Below, piece after piece: positions 10,701 through 21,845 of a stretch of DNA of 64,000 nucleotides. The position numbers were made by a program, and so were the translations under genes. Positions within the stretch are counted from its first letter, which is position 1. Every line of letters begins with the position of its first letter. The notes beneath the pieces were generated by a model. It worked only from the letters and a program-made list of their open reading frames with translations. It ran no database searches and was not told the DNA's origin. Where the stretch lies: assembly GCA_030272155.1 (NCBI GenBank), contig CP126197.1:2108001-2172000 (forward strand), in the 5' to 3' direction. This DNA is from Tetradesmus obliquus. Lineage: Eukaryota > Chlorophyta > Chlorophyceae > Sphaeropleales > Scenedesmaceae.

Positions 10701-13700
10701 CGGCCGTCAGCCAGCAGGTCCCTCAGGTTCTCGTTGTAGATCTCCAGCATCTGTACCCGGAAGGTGTACTCGTACTGCAGGCGACAGCGGCAGGTCACGG
10801 GTCAGTACTGCAAGTGTTTGCTGACCGCTATGTGCTCTTTGAATGCAAGTGGCTGCGCAGACAAGGCTTGCAGGCAGCTGCTGCGTCAGGAAAGCAGCCA
10901 TGCACTGGTCCAGAATCCTTCACCGCAAAGCATACGTCTTCTTTTGGTCCAAATTAGAGCATATGTCAGCTGCTGGCGCGGAGCATCCCCAAGCTATGCC
11001 AGGTTCGAAGTCCTGCGTGCATGAACAAGCTGCCAGCTCACCTCATCTTCGCGCCCGTCCCTGATTGAGAACAGGTCGTCCAGCGCCCTGTAGTTGATGC
11101 CGCGCCCCTCGGTGTGTATGGTGTCTGTGCCAGACATCGTGTGCGTCTTGCCGCTGCCAGTCTGGCCATATGCGAAAATGCACACGTTGTAGCCTGCAAC
11201 AGTGCGGCAGCAGACAGCAGCATTAGCATTCAGCGCCCATCAACAGATGGTGAGAAGCCCAATGCTTAGCACGTATGCTTTGCAATGCTTGCAGGATGGT
11301 TGCAGCAGACACAACAAGCTGCAAGCTGCTGTATGTAGTGCTCTGCTGTGTTTGCATCCTGCATATAGGCCTTCGCCCAGCCACCTACCATCCAGCACAG
11401 AGCGGATGAGTGGCTGCGTGTCCTCGTACACCTGCTGCTGGGACATATGCTGGTCAAAGATGCGGTCAACCTTGAACACACGCCGCGAGCCGTGCTGTGC
11501 ATCATAGATCGCCAGGTCACCGTCCATGCCCACATCAACACAGTTGGGGCTCATGTCGCCTGTAGCGCCAGCAGGGCGGATCCTGCAAGCACACGCATAC
11601 AGTTGTTGAGCGAAAAGGCGAAGACACCAGGCATGCAAGTTCTGTTGCTAATGGGTCTGCAAAGCCGCCAGCCTGGTGCTGGTGCTGCTGAAAAGCCGCC
11701 GTACAGTGCAACACTGCCCATGTTGCATCGCTGCAAACCCGGGTTACCCTGCCTGCAGCTTGCTGACCTGCAGAACACCCTGATGTTGCCGCGCAGGTCC
11801 TGCACTGTGTTGTACAGCGTCCTGTTCTCCTCCACCACGCGCTTGTAGCGGTCCTCCAGGTCCCTCAGCCCATCCAGCTCCTCACGCATCCGCAGCGTGT
11901 CAACCTGAGCACACAGAGGTTGCAGCAACAGTACAACATTATCAGCGCAGAGCAGTGCTTGCCTGGTCAATGAGTGCTGGTGAGGAACCTGCCAGGCAAG
12001 AGCTGAACCAGCTGCGGGGCAAGGTCAGGTGAGACTGCTGCAAGGGCGATGCCATGCTCATGTGAGAATGCCACAGTGCAACCTGCAGCCTTGCCCCAGC
12101 AGTAGAACACATGCTGCACCAACACCAGGGTCTGGCGCACACGCACCTGCAGCCGCAGCAGCTCCTCGTGCTCTTTCCTGCCAGCAGAGTCCAGCATGGT
12201 GTGTGCTGAGACCAGCTCAGCCTCCTTGGCCTGCAGCGCTGCATGTGCCTGCTCCAGCTGCTCCTGCAGCTGCTGCACCTTGGCCTCCGCAGCGCCTGCA
12301 GCTGCACGCTCCACTTCTGCTTGCTGTGAATCAGCAGCATCCCTCAGCTGCGCCACCTCCTCCTGCAAGTATGGCCAGACATGCAGCAGCGGAAACAGCA
12401 GCTAAGCTGTTCAACCATCTGAGCAGGTCAGCAGATGATGCAAAGAAAGCGCTGTTGCTGGCGCAACGCACCAAAGGTCAAGAAGTGGCTTTTTCCGTGG
12501 AAACACCACTGGCAAGCTGCTGCAACACACACATTTCTCCATCCAGTCTATATGCAGCTGCATCTGATGTTCAGGTAGCAGCTGCCAGTTGCTAGCACCA
12601 AATGAGGCATGCATGGCAGATGCCACTGTGTGCACATGCTGTTGATGGTGCCCCAGCACAGCGCGCCAGCCACTGTCCTTACCTGCAGCCGCTCCACCTC
12701 CTTCTCTGCCTTGGCCTTTGCTTCGCTGATGGCACTCAGCTGGTGGTCCTTGAGCAGCAGCCGCTTCTCATACTCCTCCGTCAAGTGCCCCAGCACACCC
12801 TCCAGCACCGGGCCCAGCGCCTTCATGGCAGAGTCTGGGCCTGCAGGACTGCCGTAGCGGCTGCCGCCAGCCTGCTCGCCAGGGAACATGCGCTCCTTCA
12901 GCATGTTGGTGCACTGCTGCATGAGCTTGGTCACGCCTGCGGCCGCCTGCACAGACTTGTGCGTTGCCGCAGAGATGGAGTTGCTGTACATGTTGCTGCT
13001 GCTGCGCACTGCCACGAGGCTGCCGCTGTGTGCGTGCTGATGCCCGTGCGCACCGCCATGGCTGAGGCTGCTGTGTGCAGCCATCAGAGGGCTTGATGCC
13101 ACAAGCGCCCCCGGAGGCACACCATCGCCATGCCCGGGCGATGCGCGCTGCATGTGGTGCTGCTGCATGCCGCTGCCAGGCTGGAGGTAGCCGTAGCTGC
13201 CTGGCGGCTGAGGGCTGACAAGCGCAGGGTGCATTGAGGGACCAGCCTGCGTGGGCGTCATGTATGAAGACACTGGCAGTCCGGGGCTCATGGCACCTGG
13301 CGCAAGCGCCATGTGCACAGGCTGCGGCGGCTGTGGGCTGATGTACTGCTGCTGTGTGTACTGCTGCTGCATGTGCATCGCGCCACTTGAGCTGTTGCCT
13401 GCGCTGCGCGGAGCTGGTGGCGTCATTGGCATCTGCTCGAACTGCAGGTTGGCAACTGGCAGCATCTGCTGCTGCTGTGGATGCTGCGCGCTGCATGCAG
13501 CCCTGATGTACAGGATGCAGTTGGCAACCTGGGGCCGCTCCTCTGCGTGCTCAACGCTGCCCACATCTGCCACGCTGAACCTGCAGTCTAGCGGCAAGCC
13601 CTGCAGCTGCTGCTCCACTGCGCTGAAGAACTCAGCCAGGTTGTGCGCCATCTGCTGCTGCACGCCGTGTGGGCTGTGCTCCACATCTGTTGCCTCCAGG

Positions 13701-14430
13701 CACTGCGTATGAAAAGGCACAACAGGGTGGGTGGGATACACAGCGGCATGCTGTGCACGCAGACCGACACATAAACGTACAAGCATACGGGCTCAAGGGA
13801 GTGTGTGTATCGACAACCACCAGCTTCACTCCTGCGCAAAATGGACCTAAGGAACAGGCATTCAACAGCACATTCTGTGGGCACTACTGATGTATACCAT
13901 CAGTATACAAAACACGAATGTGAAGCCTGCAGTAACCCACCTGTGCATTGATGCCTGGCCAGAGAGTGTTGACCATGCGACACAGCAGCACCCCATCCTT
14001 CAGTGCTCCTCTGAACGACTGATCCGAAGAAAATGGCACAAACACTCCTGTGGTGGCTTGAACGAATTCAGATGCCGCCTTGCGCTTGGCTGCAGGGCTC
14101 AGCGCTGTGGCGACTGGGCCAGGAGCCATGGTCTGCAGTGGCGTGGTGCAAGCCACTTCAAACTGTTCCTCACTGTGTTGCTCCTGCAGGGAGAGGGGCA
14201 GCATGAGCGTGTATGCAGCTGAGCAGCAAAATATACGACGATTACTTGCTGACATGAAGGCATTCAGCAGTCAAGTGCAGCTTGGTGCAGGTAACAGCCA
14301 ATGCAGGTGATGGCAGTCAACCCACCTTGAGCAGGTGCCTGGGGCTGTTGTTGGCCAGCTCGCTGCAGATGGCATCCGAGCCTGTTATAGGGTAATGATC
14401 CTCTCCCATGTGTTCTTCGAACTTAGCCAT
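7728..14430 (-). CDS. KCH: Kinesin-14 with calponin-homology domain (KCH type)
   Basis: Thirteen exons close perfectly to 3918 nt (1305 aa): 14430-14326, 14183-13941, 13702-12683, 12362-12147, 11904-11768, 11582-11389, 11193-11042, 10774-10628, 10441-10219, 9999-9746, 9444-8845, 8613-8222 and 7962-7728. The domains in order are: an N-terminal CH domain (residues about 60-190; FRGALKDGVLLCRMVN); a long Gln/Pro/Met-rich region; a coiled coil (about 430-570); the kinesin-14 neck (LRGNIRVFCRIRP); and the motor at about 570-910 with Walker A GQTGSGKT, switch I NDRSSRSH, switch II DLAGSE and HINKSLSALGDV. After the motor come a coiled coil, a low-complexity tail and a basic C-terminus with PTPRATPRATPR. 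The neck precedes the motor as in minus-end-directed kinesin-14s. CH kinesins of plants bind both actin and microtubules; that role here is inferred from architecture. It is transcribed divergently from DAD1. Confidence 0.93.
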
Positions 14431-15111
14431 CACCAGCTGTCTCCGGTTCTACCTGACGCTGTCTCACTGCATTGGTGCCTGCAGCCTCTCAGCGCCCTCT
14501 GTTCGCTGCAGTCAGGTGTGAGTCAGGCACAAAAAGTTGCATACAGCGACTGCTAGACCGGTCTCCAAGCCCTACTTCGAGCTTTGCTCGTTGTGCAGGT
14601 TTGTTGTTGCTGGCCCAGCCGTCTGCAAATACACCGTATGCTGGTGGAAAAAATCGAAATAAAGCTTTTTGTGCGCAGAATAGCACAGCAGCAACTTCAG
14701 TGATGCCTGCACTGTGTGAACTGATGGGCCGAAGCTCACGAAACGTAGGCGTCAACAGCCAGGAACCCCATAACCACACGTTTAAAGCTGCTTGATGGTA
14801 ACCGAGAGGAACAGAGAGCATGAGGGATGACTTATTTTCATATTTGCGGTTCACTGCATCCTGTACCCAGGTGGTTGCATCCTGTCGTGGCTCTCTGACT
14901 ACCAATCGGTCAACATTTATTCTTTGCTTGTTTAACACATTACGCTGCTACTGCTGTCACTGAGCACAGGTTCGCCTGTACCGCCCTTGCTGCAGACGCT
15001 GTGCTATTTGTTGTGACTGTTTCGTAATATATCTTGGAGGGTGTCGCTTCCAGTGCTTGAAGGCGGTGCTACGCACTGATCAGCAGCACAACAGACAGCA
15101 GACTCACCAGG
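14431..15111. promoter_or_regulatory. Divergent promoter region between kinesin and DAD1
   Basis: 681 bp separate the two ATGs, which are transcribed away from each other, so both promoters and 5' UTRs must lie here. The tract is less CAG-rich than the neighbouring introns. I see no unambiguous TATA box, and I saw no exon in it. Confidence 0.6.
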
Positions 15112-16373
15112 ATGTCGGGCATCACCGAGCTGATCAACACTTTTGTCACGGAGTATAAGAAGACACCTGCTAAGCTCAAGGTATGCCCCCAGGCCTCCGC
15201 CTGCTCAGCCACAGCAAGGTGCAAGGAGCAGAGGCAGCACAGGAGCGGTTGCAGCAGCTGTGCCTCAACCGCTTGTGATCAAAGCTCAGCAGCGGACAAT
15301 CTCTGACATACTGGATTGACTTGACTATGCAGATCATTGATGCATTCATGATGTACGCGCTGCTTACAGCAGCAGCACAGGTAAGAGCAGTGCCGTGCCC
15401 TTGACGACCCTGGCATCAGCCAACCAGCTTTATCTGCTGTGTGATCGTGCTGTATGTGCGGCTCATTGCCATGACTATCATCAGCCAACATAGGCAGCCG
15501 CTTGTTGAGCCGTGCATGCAGTAGGCTTTTGCAGCTGCGGCAGGCAAGGATACATGCAGCAACATTGCCAGACCTCTCATCAGCTGCCTGCAAGACAGCG
15601 AGGAGCATGACAAACGACCAGCAGCATATGACACTGTGAATACCACCGGCTCCGCCGTGCACTGTGCTACTCAAACATCACAGGACTTACTATCTGCACT
15701 GCTTGCGCTGCAGTTTGCCTACATGATGCTTGTAGGCACATTCCCTTTCAACTCCTTCCTGGCAGGCCTGCTGTGCTCACTAGCCTTCTTCTCACTCACA
15801 GGTGTGCTGCAGCAGGCTGCACGATGAAGCCAGTTGAAAGAAACAGCAGCAGATCAGCATGTCAGCATGGCACAGTCTGGCAGGCCAACTGCTGCCGAAG
15901 CAGCTGGTCAACAGCAGCAGCTGGACAGCAGTGGCGCACCCCTGCTCTGGGGCACCTGCCCCATAATGCATGCTTCTCCATGCACGCTTCATTTGCCATC
16001 TGGGCCGGCCCTGCACACCAAGCATGGCCAAGCAACGCGCATCTAATGCGACTGAGGACCAGTCCATGACATAGTGCAACACAGCAACAGCCTTGCACGT
16101 GTATGGTGTCTGCTTGAGAACATCTCCACAACACTGCCATCCTTTTACTCCGTCGCCATGCGATACAACACCATCTGTCACCCATATTTTCAACCAACTA
16201 TGCACCAAAATTTGCTTCTGCAATTCCTTGTCCGTGCGATTGCAGCCTCACTGCGCATGCAGTCAGACCCAGCCAATAAAGACTTTGAGGGCCTGTCACC
16301 GGAGCGGGCCTATGCAGACTATGTGCTTGCCAACATGGTGCTGTTCCTGGCAGCTTGGAACTACATCGGATGA
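15112..16373 (+). CDS. DAD1: DAD1/OST2 subunit of oligosaccharyltransferase
   Basis: Four exons, 15112-15180, 15333-15380, 15714-15801 and 16246-16373, close to a 110-aa protein; family members are about 113 aa. The N-terminus MSGITELINTFVTEYKKTP, three hydrophobic segments (FAYMMLVGTFPFNSFLAG among them) and the ending NMVLFLAAWNYIG match the Defender-Against-Death family throughout, including the ERAYADYVLANMV block. DAD1 is a small ER-membrane subunit of the complex that transfers the lipid-linked glycan to Asn in nascent proteins, and it stabilises the catalytic STT3 subunit. Donors are GTATGC, GTAAGA and GTGTGC. The ATG lies in a good purine context (CCAGGATGTC). The gene is convergent with the SYP81-like gene. 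Confidence 0.96.
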
Positions 16374-16732
16374 TCATACAGCATCACGATTTTCATGCTA
16401 CATTGGAAGTGACAGCAGCAGGAGCAGCAGCAGGTGCTGCAGCACAAGCAAGCACAGCAGCACGGCACAGCACAGGTGGCACAGGTGGCAGCTGCAAGCG
16501 CAGCTGCTGGCAGCGCAAGCAGCGCAGTACCCGCCTGTGATGCTCACTGCGCGCCAGGCAGTTTGTGCCTACGAGGGAGGCAGCAGCAGCAGCAGCGCAA
16601 GGCTGCAGCTGGCACGGCTGCTGGCTGAGCGGGGGGTGATCACTTTAGTTGGGGCGAGCAAGCTGGGGCTGGGTTAGGGAAGAATGTTAGGGGTGGTTGT
16701 GTCTGATGGTAGTTGTTTCAACACCTGCTTGA

Positions 16733-16757
16733 TGTAAACAGGTGCGTACACGTGTAA
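16733..16757 (+). terminator. Candidate DAD1 poly(A) signals (two TGTAA)
   Basis: TGTAA at 16733-16737 and 16753-16757, 360-380 nt after the stop. TGTAA is the usual near-upstream poly(A) element of chlorophyte nuclear genes. Assignment is by position only. Confidence 0.45.
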
Positions 16758-17199
16758 CAAAGTGGTGCAACCGCCAAGGCTTCGGTTTGGGTTGTTTTTC
16801 ACCAGGGATATTGCTTGTTGACATGCTGTTCCCTGCCCACACAATGGCGGGTACTACCTGCCATTGTAGTACTGTCTGCGTGCTTGACAGCGTGACTAGT
16901 TTTGGAGGCTGCAGCCGCTGCAGCTGCCTGAGCAGCGGCGCTGCTCACAACAGCCTAAGGCTGAAGTGCAAGCTGCGTGTGCATGCACTCCGGGTCAAAT
17001 CAGGCAGCCCTGTTGAGGCACAGATTCAGCACCTTAGAATGCCAACCGTTGGCAGGCTGCAGCTCCGTGTGACCGTCACAGTGACTGGCGGTGCCGGGTT
17101 AGCTAGCCTTGTTTGGCATGGCCAAGCAGAGTCTCAAGCCAGGTTGGATGTGGAGTCCCAACAGGCCGAAGCTCACGTCAGTGCACACATTGTCAGAGG

Positions 17200-17213
17200 T
17201 TACACGGGTTACA
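17200..17213 (-). terminator. Candidate SYP81 poly(A) signals (two TGTAA)
   Basis: On the minus strand TGTAACCCGTGTAA starts just one base after the end of the 42-bp palindrome and about 530 nt after the stop codon of the syntaxin gene. Confidence 0.5.
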
Positions 17214-17214
17214 T

Positions 17215-17256
17215 AACACGTTGCAGGAGCCAATGCATTGGCTCCTGCAACGTGTT
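17215..17256. repeat. Perfect 42-bp palindrome
   Basis: Two 21-bp arms with no spacer, centred between 17235 and 17236. The half-site begins AACACGTTGCAGGAGCC. Pairing breaks at the next base on either side. It lies in the inferred 3' UTR of the syntaxin gene. Confidence 0.9.
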
Positions 17257-17744
17257 GTGAGCACTCCTGCACAGAGCGCGTCATATGACTCTGTGGGCAA
17301 ACACAGCAAGCAGAGCATCCATCAAGATCCAGGACAGTTTCTGAAGTCGGGAGCCAGCCAGCTGCCACGGCTGCTTGATTCAGACATACTGACACCTGCG
17401 GCCCAGCCGGGTGGTCTACAGAACAGCCCAAAACAACACGACCATCAAGCAAAGATGCGTGCTGGCCATCATCTGACCGGTCGGACCACATGGAAAACAC
17501 ACACAGCAGCCTAAAGGTGCTGTGCGCTGCTACGTACACACAAATTGGCAGCCATGACGGCTGATCCACAAATGGGGAACTGCTCGCCTTGTTCAACTGC
17601 AAAGATGCACAGCTTGAGGCTGCGCCCTGAGTAACTGCTGCATCCGCCTGCCTCTGCCTGATCTGCGCCGCTGCAGCTAGCTGACGAATCACTAACATCT
17701 ACACACGTCAAACCAGTAATAGCTGACTGCTGGGCCAGTCACAG

Positions 17745-20680
17745 CTAGCTGTTGAACCAGTCGAAGAAGAGCAGCAGCAGGCTCAGCGTGACCATGAGCA
17801 CCAGCAGGTAGTAGCGGCTGCTGCGGTTGAGCACGATGGTCTTCTTCAGGTCCGCGTTGCCGCGCTTTATGTGCTGCACGGTGTTGCAGCGCACACACGC
17901 AGGACACAGAAAAGAGAGCGCAGCAAAGCATCAGCAGCAGCAATGAGAACAGAGATGGATGGTCTTCTTCAGGTCCGTGTTGCTGCGCAATGTTGCAGTG
18001 GATGCGCGTGCAGGGCGCAGCAAAGCGAGCGCAGCAGCTGCGAGTAACACGCTGGTGATGAAACCAAAGCATTACACTGTGGGATTCGACTGTTTGAGCA
18101 CATTGCAACAGTTGAAAACCTGCTGGGTAGATCAGCATTGTGAAGGATGACAGTCCACAAAGATGGCTGAACAAAAGCTTCCAGCAGACGATGCACCAAC
18201 AGCACAACACACACGTGCATCATCCCATTATCGCGTAATAGCCGTGCACGCAACACACCTGCGTGGCGTCTACTGCGTTGTTGTACAGCGTCTCTATCAT
18301 CTCCGCCTGCTGCATGACGGCCGTGCTGATCATCTGGTTGATGGTGGTGATCTCCCGCATGGTGCGCTCAATGCCCTGCGCCTGCTGCACAGCAGACGAC
18401 AGCTCCTCCTGCAACACACACGGTGCCCAGCCATTGCAATGCAGCGACAAGCAGCACTAGGCAGTAAGGCAGTAGCCAGGCAAGTCGATCAACTGTGCTG
18501 TAACGTGTGCTCCAAGACGCGACACACTGCTCCAAGCAGAGCAGCAGCGGAGGGGCCGGCGCAGATGCAACAGCGCTGCATGCGGCATATATATATGCCG
18601 TGTGCGCCTCCAGCAGCTGCTGCAGGGATCAGCATGCACAGGACAGCTCTGCGTGTGCACCACCCCTGAGCCGCACATACCCCTGCCAGCAAGCGTGCTG
18701 CGGCACCGCATCAGTTGCTCCGGAACCGCCTGCACAGTGCTCAGCAAAACTGCAGAAGCATCACTCACCAGCAACTGCCGTGTGGGGTCCTGCTGCTGCA
18801 CCTGCTGCTGCATGCTGCCGTTGCCTGCATCGCTGCCGCCGCCGTCTGATGAATGCCGCTCCTTCCGATCTGCTTGGCTGTTGAGCAGCTGCATCGCAAG
18901 TAGAGTGTGACGCGCACGCAGCACTCAGACACGTGCATAACAGATAAGCTTATGAAGAGAGGGGCAAGACCAGAGGCAGCCACTGCCAGGTCACAGAATG
19001 ATAACAGCAGCAGCGATAGACATTTATGTGCAGAGAAGCGTGCAAACAGCATACGCATGTTGATGGAACTGCCTGATCACTGCCAGTGTAAAGGCCCCAT
19101 AGCATCTGCTGCAAGGACAGCACAGCGACAGCACTTGCTCGGCAACGTCATCTGTTCTGCTGCTGCTGCTGCTGCCGCTGCTGCATCACTCCTGCTGGCT
19201 GCTCACCGCTGAGTGCGGCACCTTGCGGTGCTGCCGCAGCTCCTTTGCCAGCGACTGCTGGTAGCGCACCGCCCTGCACTTGTCAAAGCTCGCTGTCACG
19301 CTGTGCAGCTGCTCCACAAGCACCAGCACCTGCAGGTTCACACATGGTTAGGCAGCAGGCGACATGCACAGTGTATCTGCAGATAGCAACAGCGCAAAGA
19401 TGAGGCACATTGCAGCACTGCGCTTGTTCTGCATGCGGTGTATGAGTTTCTGCTGTCCCTGATAGTTGCTCCTGCAAAGTGTGCCTTTTCAGCTCCTTGC
19501 CGTTTGCGCAGTGGCTCCTGTGCGCAGCTGCTTTGCATGACAGCAGTGCATGGGCAGCGTGGCGTGCAACCTGTGCTGCTGCTGGTGTCGCTGCTGGTTT
19601 GGCTCTCAGACATGCATCAGGCACCCCAATCATGCAGCGCTGCGCACAGCAGCGGCCTGGCAGGCGCAGCTGCCGCCGCGCCACGCAGGTGTAGTTGCCG
19701 GCTGTCACTGCTGCTGCTGCAGCTGCATTTCAAGCACGCGGCCGGCGCCCTACTGCATGCACATCCCTGCCACGCAAGCTCACCGCGCCGTGTAGGTGTG
19801 CTGCAGAGTGCTCGTTAATCAGTGGCTGCCGCCCATCTGCTGGCTGCTGCGCTGCTACCACTCCATCCTTTAGCGCATCTAGGTGCTGCGTGATGGCCCG
19901 CACTGCCTGGCCTACTTGCTCCTCTACTTTGTCTTTGCCTTGCTCAGTGAGCTTTCCTGCAAGCAGCCAAATTGTAGGTGGTGGTGTGCAGGGCTCGTAT
20001 GCGGTGACAGCTGGAGCAATGCGGTTGAGCGCCGCCGTGTGGGTGGTACATGCTGTGGCTGTATGCAGCTGCTGCGGAGATGTGGAATGCTGGATGCAGT
20101 AAGTGGGTTGCTGTAGGGCGCACACACCTACTCCATTGCTGCACGTCAACTGTTCTAGCATTACAACGAGAACTTGCTACAATGTCAATCATACGCTGGA
20201 CCATATGCTGCGTGAGCATGCAACAAGCATCAGGCCAACTGCTGCTTACCAGTGGACAAGTAGTCCCGCTTGTTCGCTGCTATGAACTCCCTGAGGTCGT
20301 GTATTGACCGGCTCTGCACACCACATAAATTACACTTAGCCTTATGCTGCACAGAAAGCCCATAGCGTGGATGCACTGGGCTGCTAGGCCTGCACTGCTG
20401 CAAGCAGAAACAAGTCACCCACCACACCCTCTGCCACAGTTGAGAACTGTGAGCGCTCCTTCTTTGGCTTGAGTATCAGCGACTGTGTTTGCTTCCTGGC
20501 GTCCTCCTGCGTGTATGCACGCAAACTTTGAGGCCAGTGTGCTGCTAAATGCGATCGTCTGCTGTGTCGTCCTTTGCTACTGCTGGTGCTGTTGCTGCTG
20601 AATGCACTCACGGGGCTAAGACCTAGCACACTACACGCTGATTGAACTGATTGAACCCAATCATCTGTTCGATCAAGCAT
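17745..20680 (-). CDS. SYP81: Qa-SNARE, SYP81/Ufe1/syntaxin-18 family
   Basis: Eight exons, 20680-20612, 20506-20423, 20313-20250, 19956-19784, 19329-19207, 18888-18769, 18408-18259 and 17873-17745, close to 912 nt (303 aa); Arabidopsis SYP81 is about 310 aa. The N-terminus MLDRTDDWVQSVQSA, the block LILKPKKERSQFSTVAEGV and SIHDLREFIAANKRDYLS match the SYP81 N-terminal helices. EQLHSVTASFDKCRAVRYQ is the family's conserved central motif. The SNARE motif spans SSAVQQAQ...ISTAVMQQAEMIETLY with the Qa-position glutamine in VMQQAEMI. A single C-terminal membrane anchor (YYLLVLMVTLSLLLLFFDW) ends in FNS. These proteins act at the ER as the target SNARE for retrograde vesicles from the Golgi. The short Ser/Gln-rich exon at 18888-18769 replaces the usual linker. 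Confidence 0.93.
17958..17986 (-). repeat. Partial copy of the SYP81 last-exon 5' region
   Basis: A near-copy of 17835-17863 (GATGGTCTTCTTCAGGTCCG shared), placed in the intron upstream of the real membrane-anchor exon. Confidence 0.75.
18583..18600. repeat. 18-bp perfect palindrome
   Basis: CGGCATATATATATGCCG within a syntaxin intron. It may be a chance AT-run hairpin. Confidence 0.6.
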
Positions 20681-20946
20681 CTTCGAAGCAACTGATGCAG
20701 CTGAACTGTCGAAACTGGTTCAAACTCGAGCTAGCGTCACGAACAATGCTGCACCTTCCTGCACAGTGTGCATGGCAGATAACCATCAAAACAATGCACA
20801 AAAGTCGGTCAACGTCTCAGGCAGTGCGCTGCTGCTGGTGTCGACGGGGTTTGATGTGACAGGGGTTTGAGGTACAGGGACCTGTACCATCAGCAGAAGC
20901 AGTGGCAGGAGCATGAGCAGTTTTGGCAGTGCAGAATTAAACATCA

Positions 20947-21491
20947 ATAGAAGGTACACAACATGCGTTTTACACCCACTACCTACACCCACTACCTAGC
21001 AGTTTCCCGTGACTACGTCACTCCTTTTCTAGTAAGGATGGGAGGCACCCGTGCTTGCTGGTGCTGTCCTCAAGACAGCAACTGCAACACCTGCAATTTC
21101 AGAAGCCAACCATGATCATCCCTACCCCGGGCGCCTTTCGCTTGTAGAATTCGTCTCGAGCCATCGCTTTTCAGAAAATTTCGCTGCACTGCCTTCTGTG
21201 TCTGCTGTAGCCCGTGATGTTTTGCAGTAGCACCCCGCAACAGAACACCGCCTCACCCAGCCCACGGCCTCGAATCGATTTCAAGTGCCCAATCTAACTC
21301 TGATCGGCTGCTCTCGCGCCTTCATTTGCGTCCTCTGCAATTTTTCGAATCGCCCCGGGGTTCAACGGCCAGGTCCTAAGCCAGGCTTCTGACTGACTGA
21401 CTGACTGACTGACTGACTGACGGACCGTATTTCTTTTTAGTAATGGATGGATAGAAGGTACACAACATGCGTTTTACACCCACTACCTACA
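20947..21491. repeat. 41-bp exact direct repeats, 504 bp apart
   Basis: Copies at 20947-20987 and 21451-21491, both beginning ATAGAAGGTACACAACATGC. Similarity continues weakly beyond (ACTACGTCA follows in both). Each copy carries TTACA, that is TGTAA on the minus strand, at 20970-20974 and 21474-21478. The right copy is about 370 nt past the dynein stop and is a plausible dynein poly(A) region. Confidence 0.85.
21391..21421. repeat. (GACT)n tetranucleotide repeat
   Basis: About 7.7 uninterrupted GACT units in the intergenic region between the two copies of the 41-bp repeat. Confidence 0.9.
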
Positions 21492-21845
21492 TCTCCTCAA
21501 GCCAGTCAACTACGTCAATCAGAGCTGCAAGTGCCACTTGCAGGCTGTGCCTGCCAGATCAATGATCACCTGCAATCTGAGACTGAACACTCCCAGAGAA
21601 CATGACAGCTGCTTCAATCAACAGAGCAATCACCATGATTTCAGGTGCGATAACATGGTTATCTGTACTGCCATGGCTGCCACTTGCAAAGAGTCGCACG
21701 CGCAGCACAACAACTCTGGACAACCGGCACTGCACACCACTTGTCCAACCACACGCATTCATCGAACCCCTAGCTCCCAACCCTCTACAATCTAGAGGTC
21801 CAAAACATCAATCCAGTAAGAATCAACCAGCAAGCAGGCCGGCAG

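Larger units (their letters stand above)
16374..17744. other. Convergent 3' region of DAD1 and SYP81-like genes
   Basis: 1.37 kb with no supported exon. It contains plus-strand TGTAA motifs at 16733-16737 and 16753-16757 (likely DAD1 poly(A) signals), minus-strand TGTAA at 17209-17213 and 17200-17204 (likely SYP81 signals), and the 42-bp palindrome at 17215-17256. Long open frames here are low-complexity shadows. Confidence 0.6.
20681..21845. other. Intergenic region with duplicated 41-bp element
   Basis: Between the dynein stop (21848-21846) and the syntaxin start (20680), both on the minus strand. It should contain the dynein 3' UTR and the syntaxin promoter. It holds two identical 41-bp direct repeats and a (GACT)n tract at 21391-21421. 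No supported exon was seen. Confidence 0.6.

Noticed and set aside
20947..21491. Insertion sequence or transposon with 41-bp terminal repeats
   Set aside because: No transposase-like frame, no terminal inverted repeats and no poly-A tail in the 460 bp between; better read as duplication of a 3'-end region.
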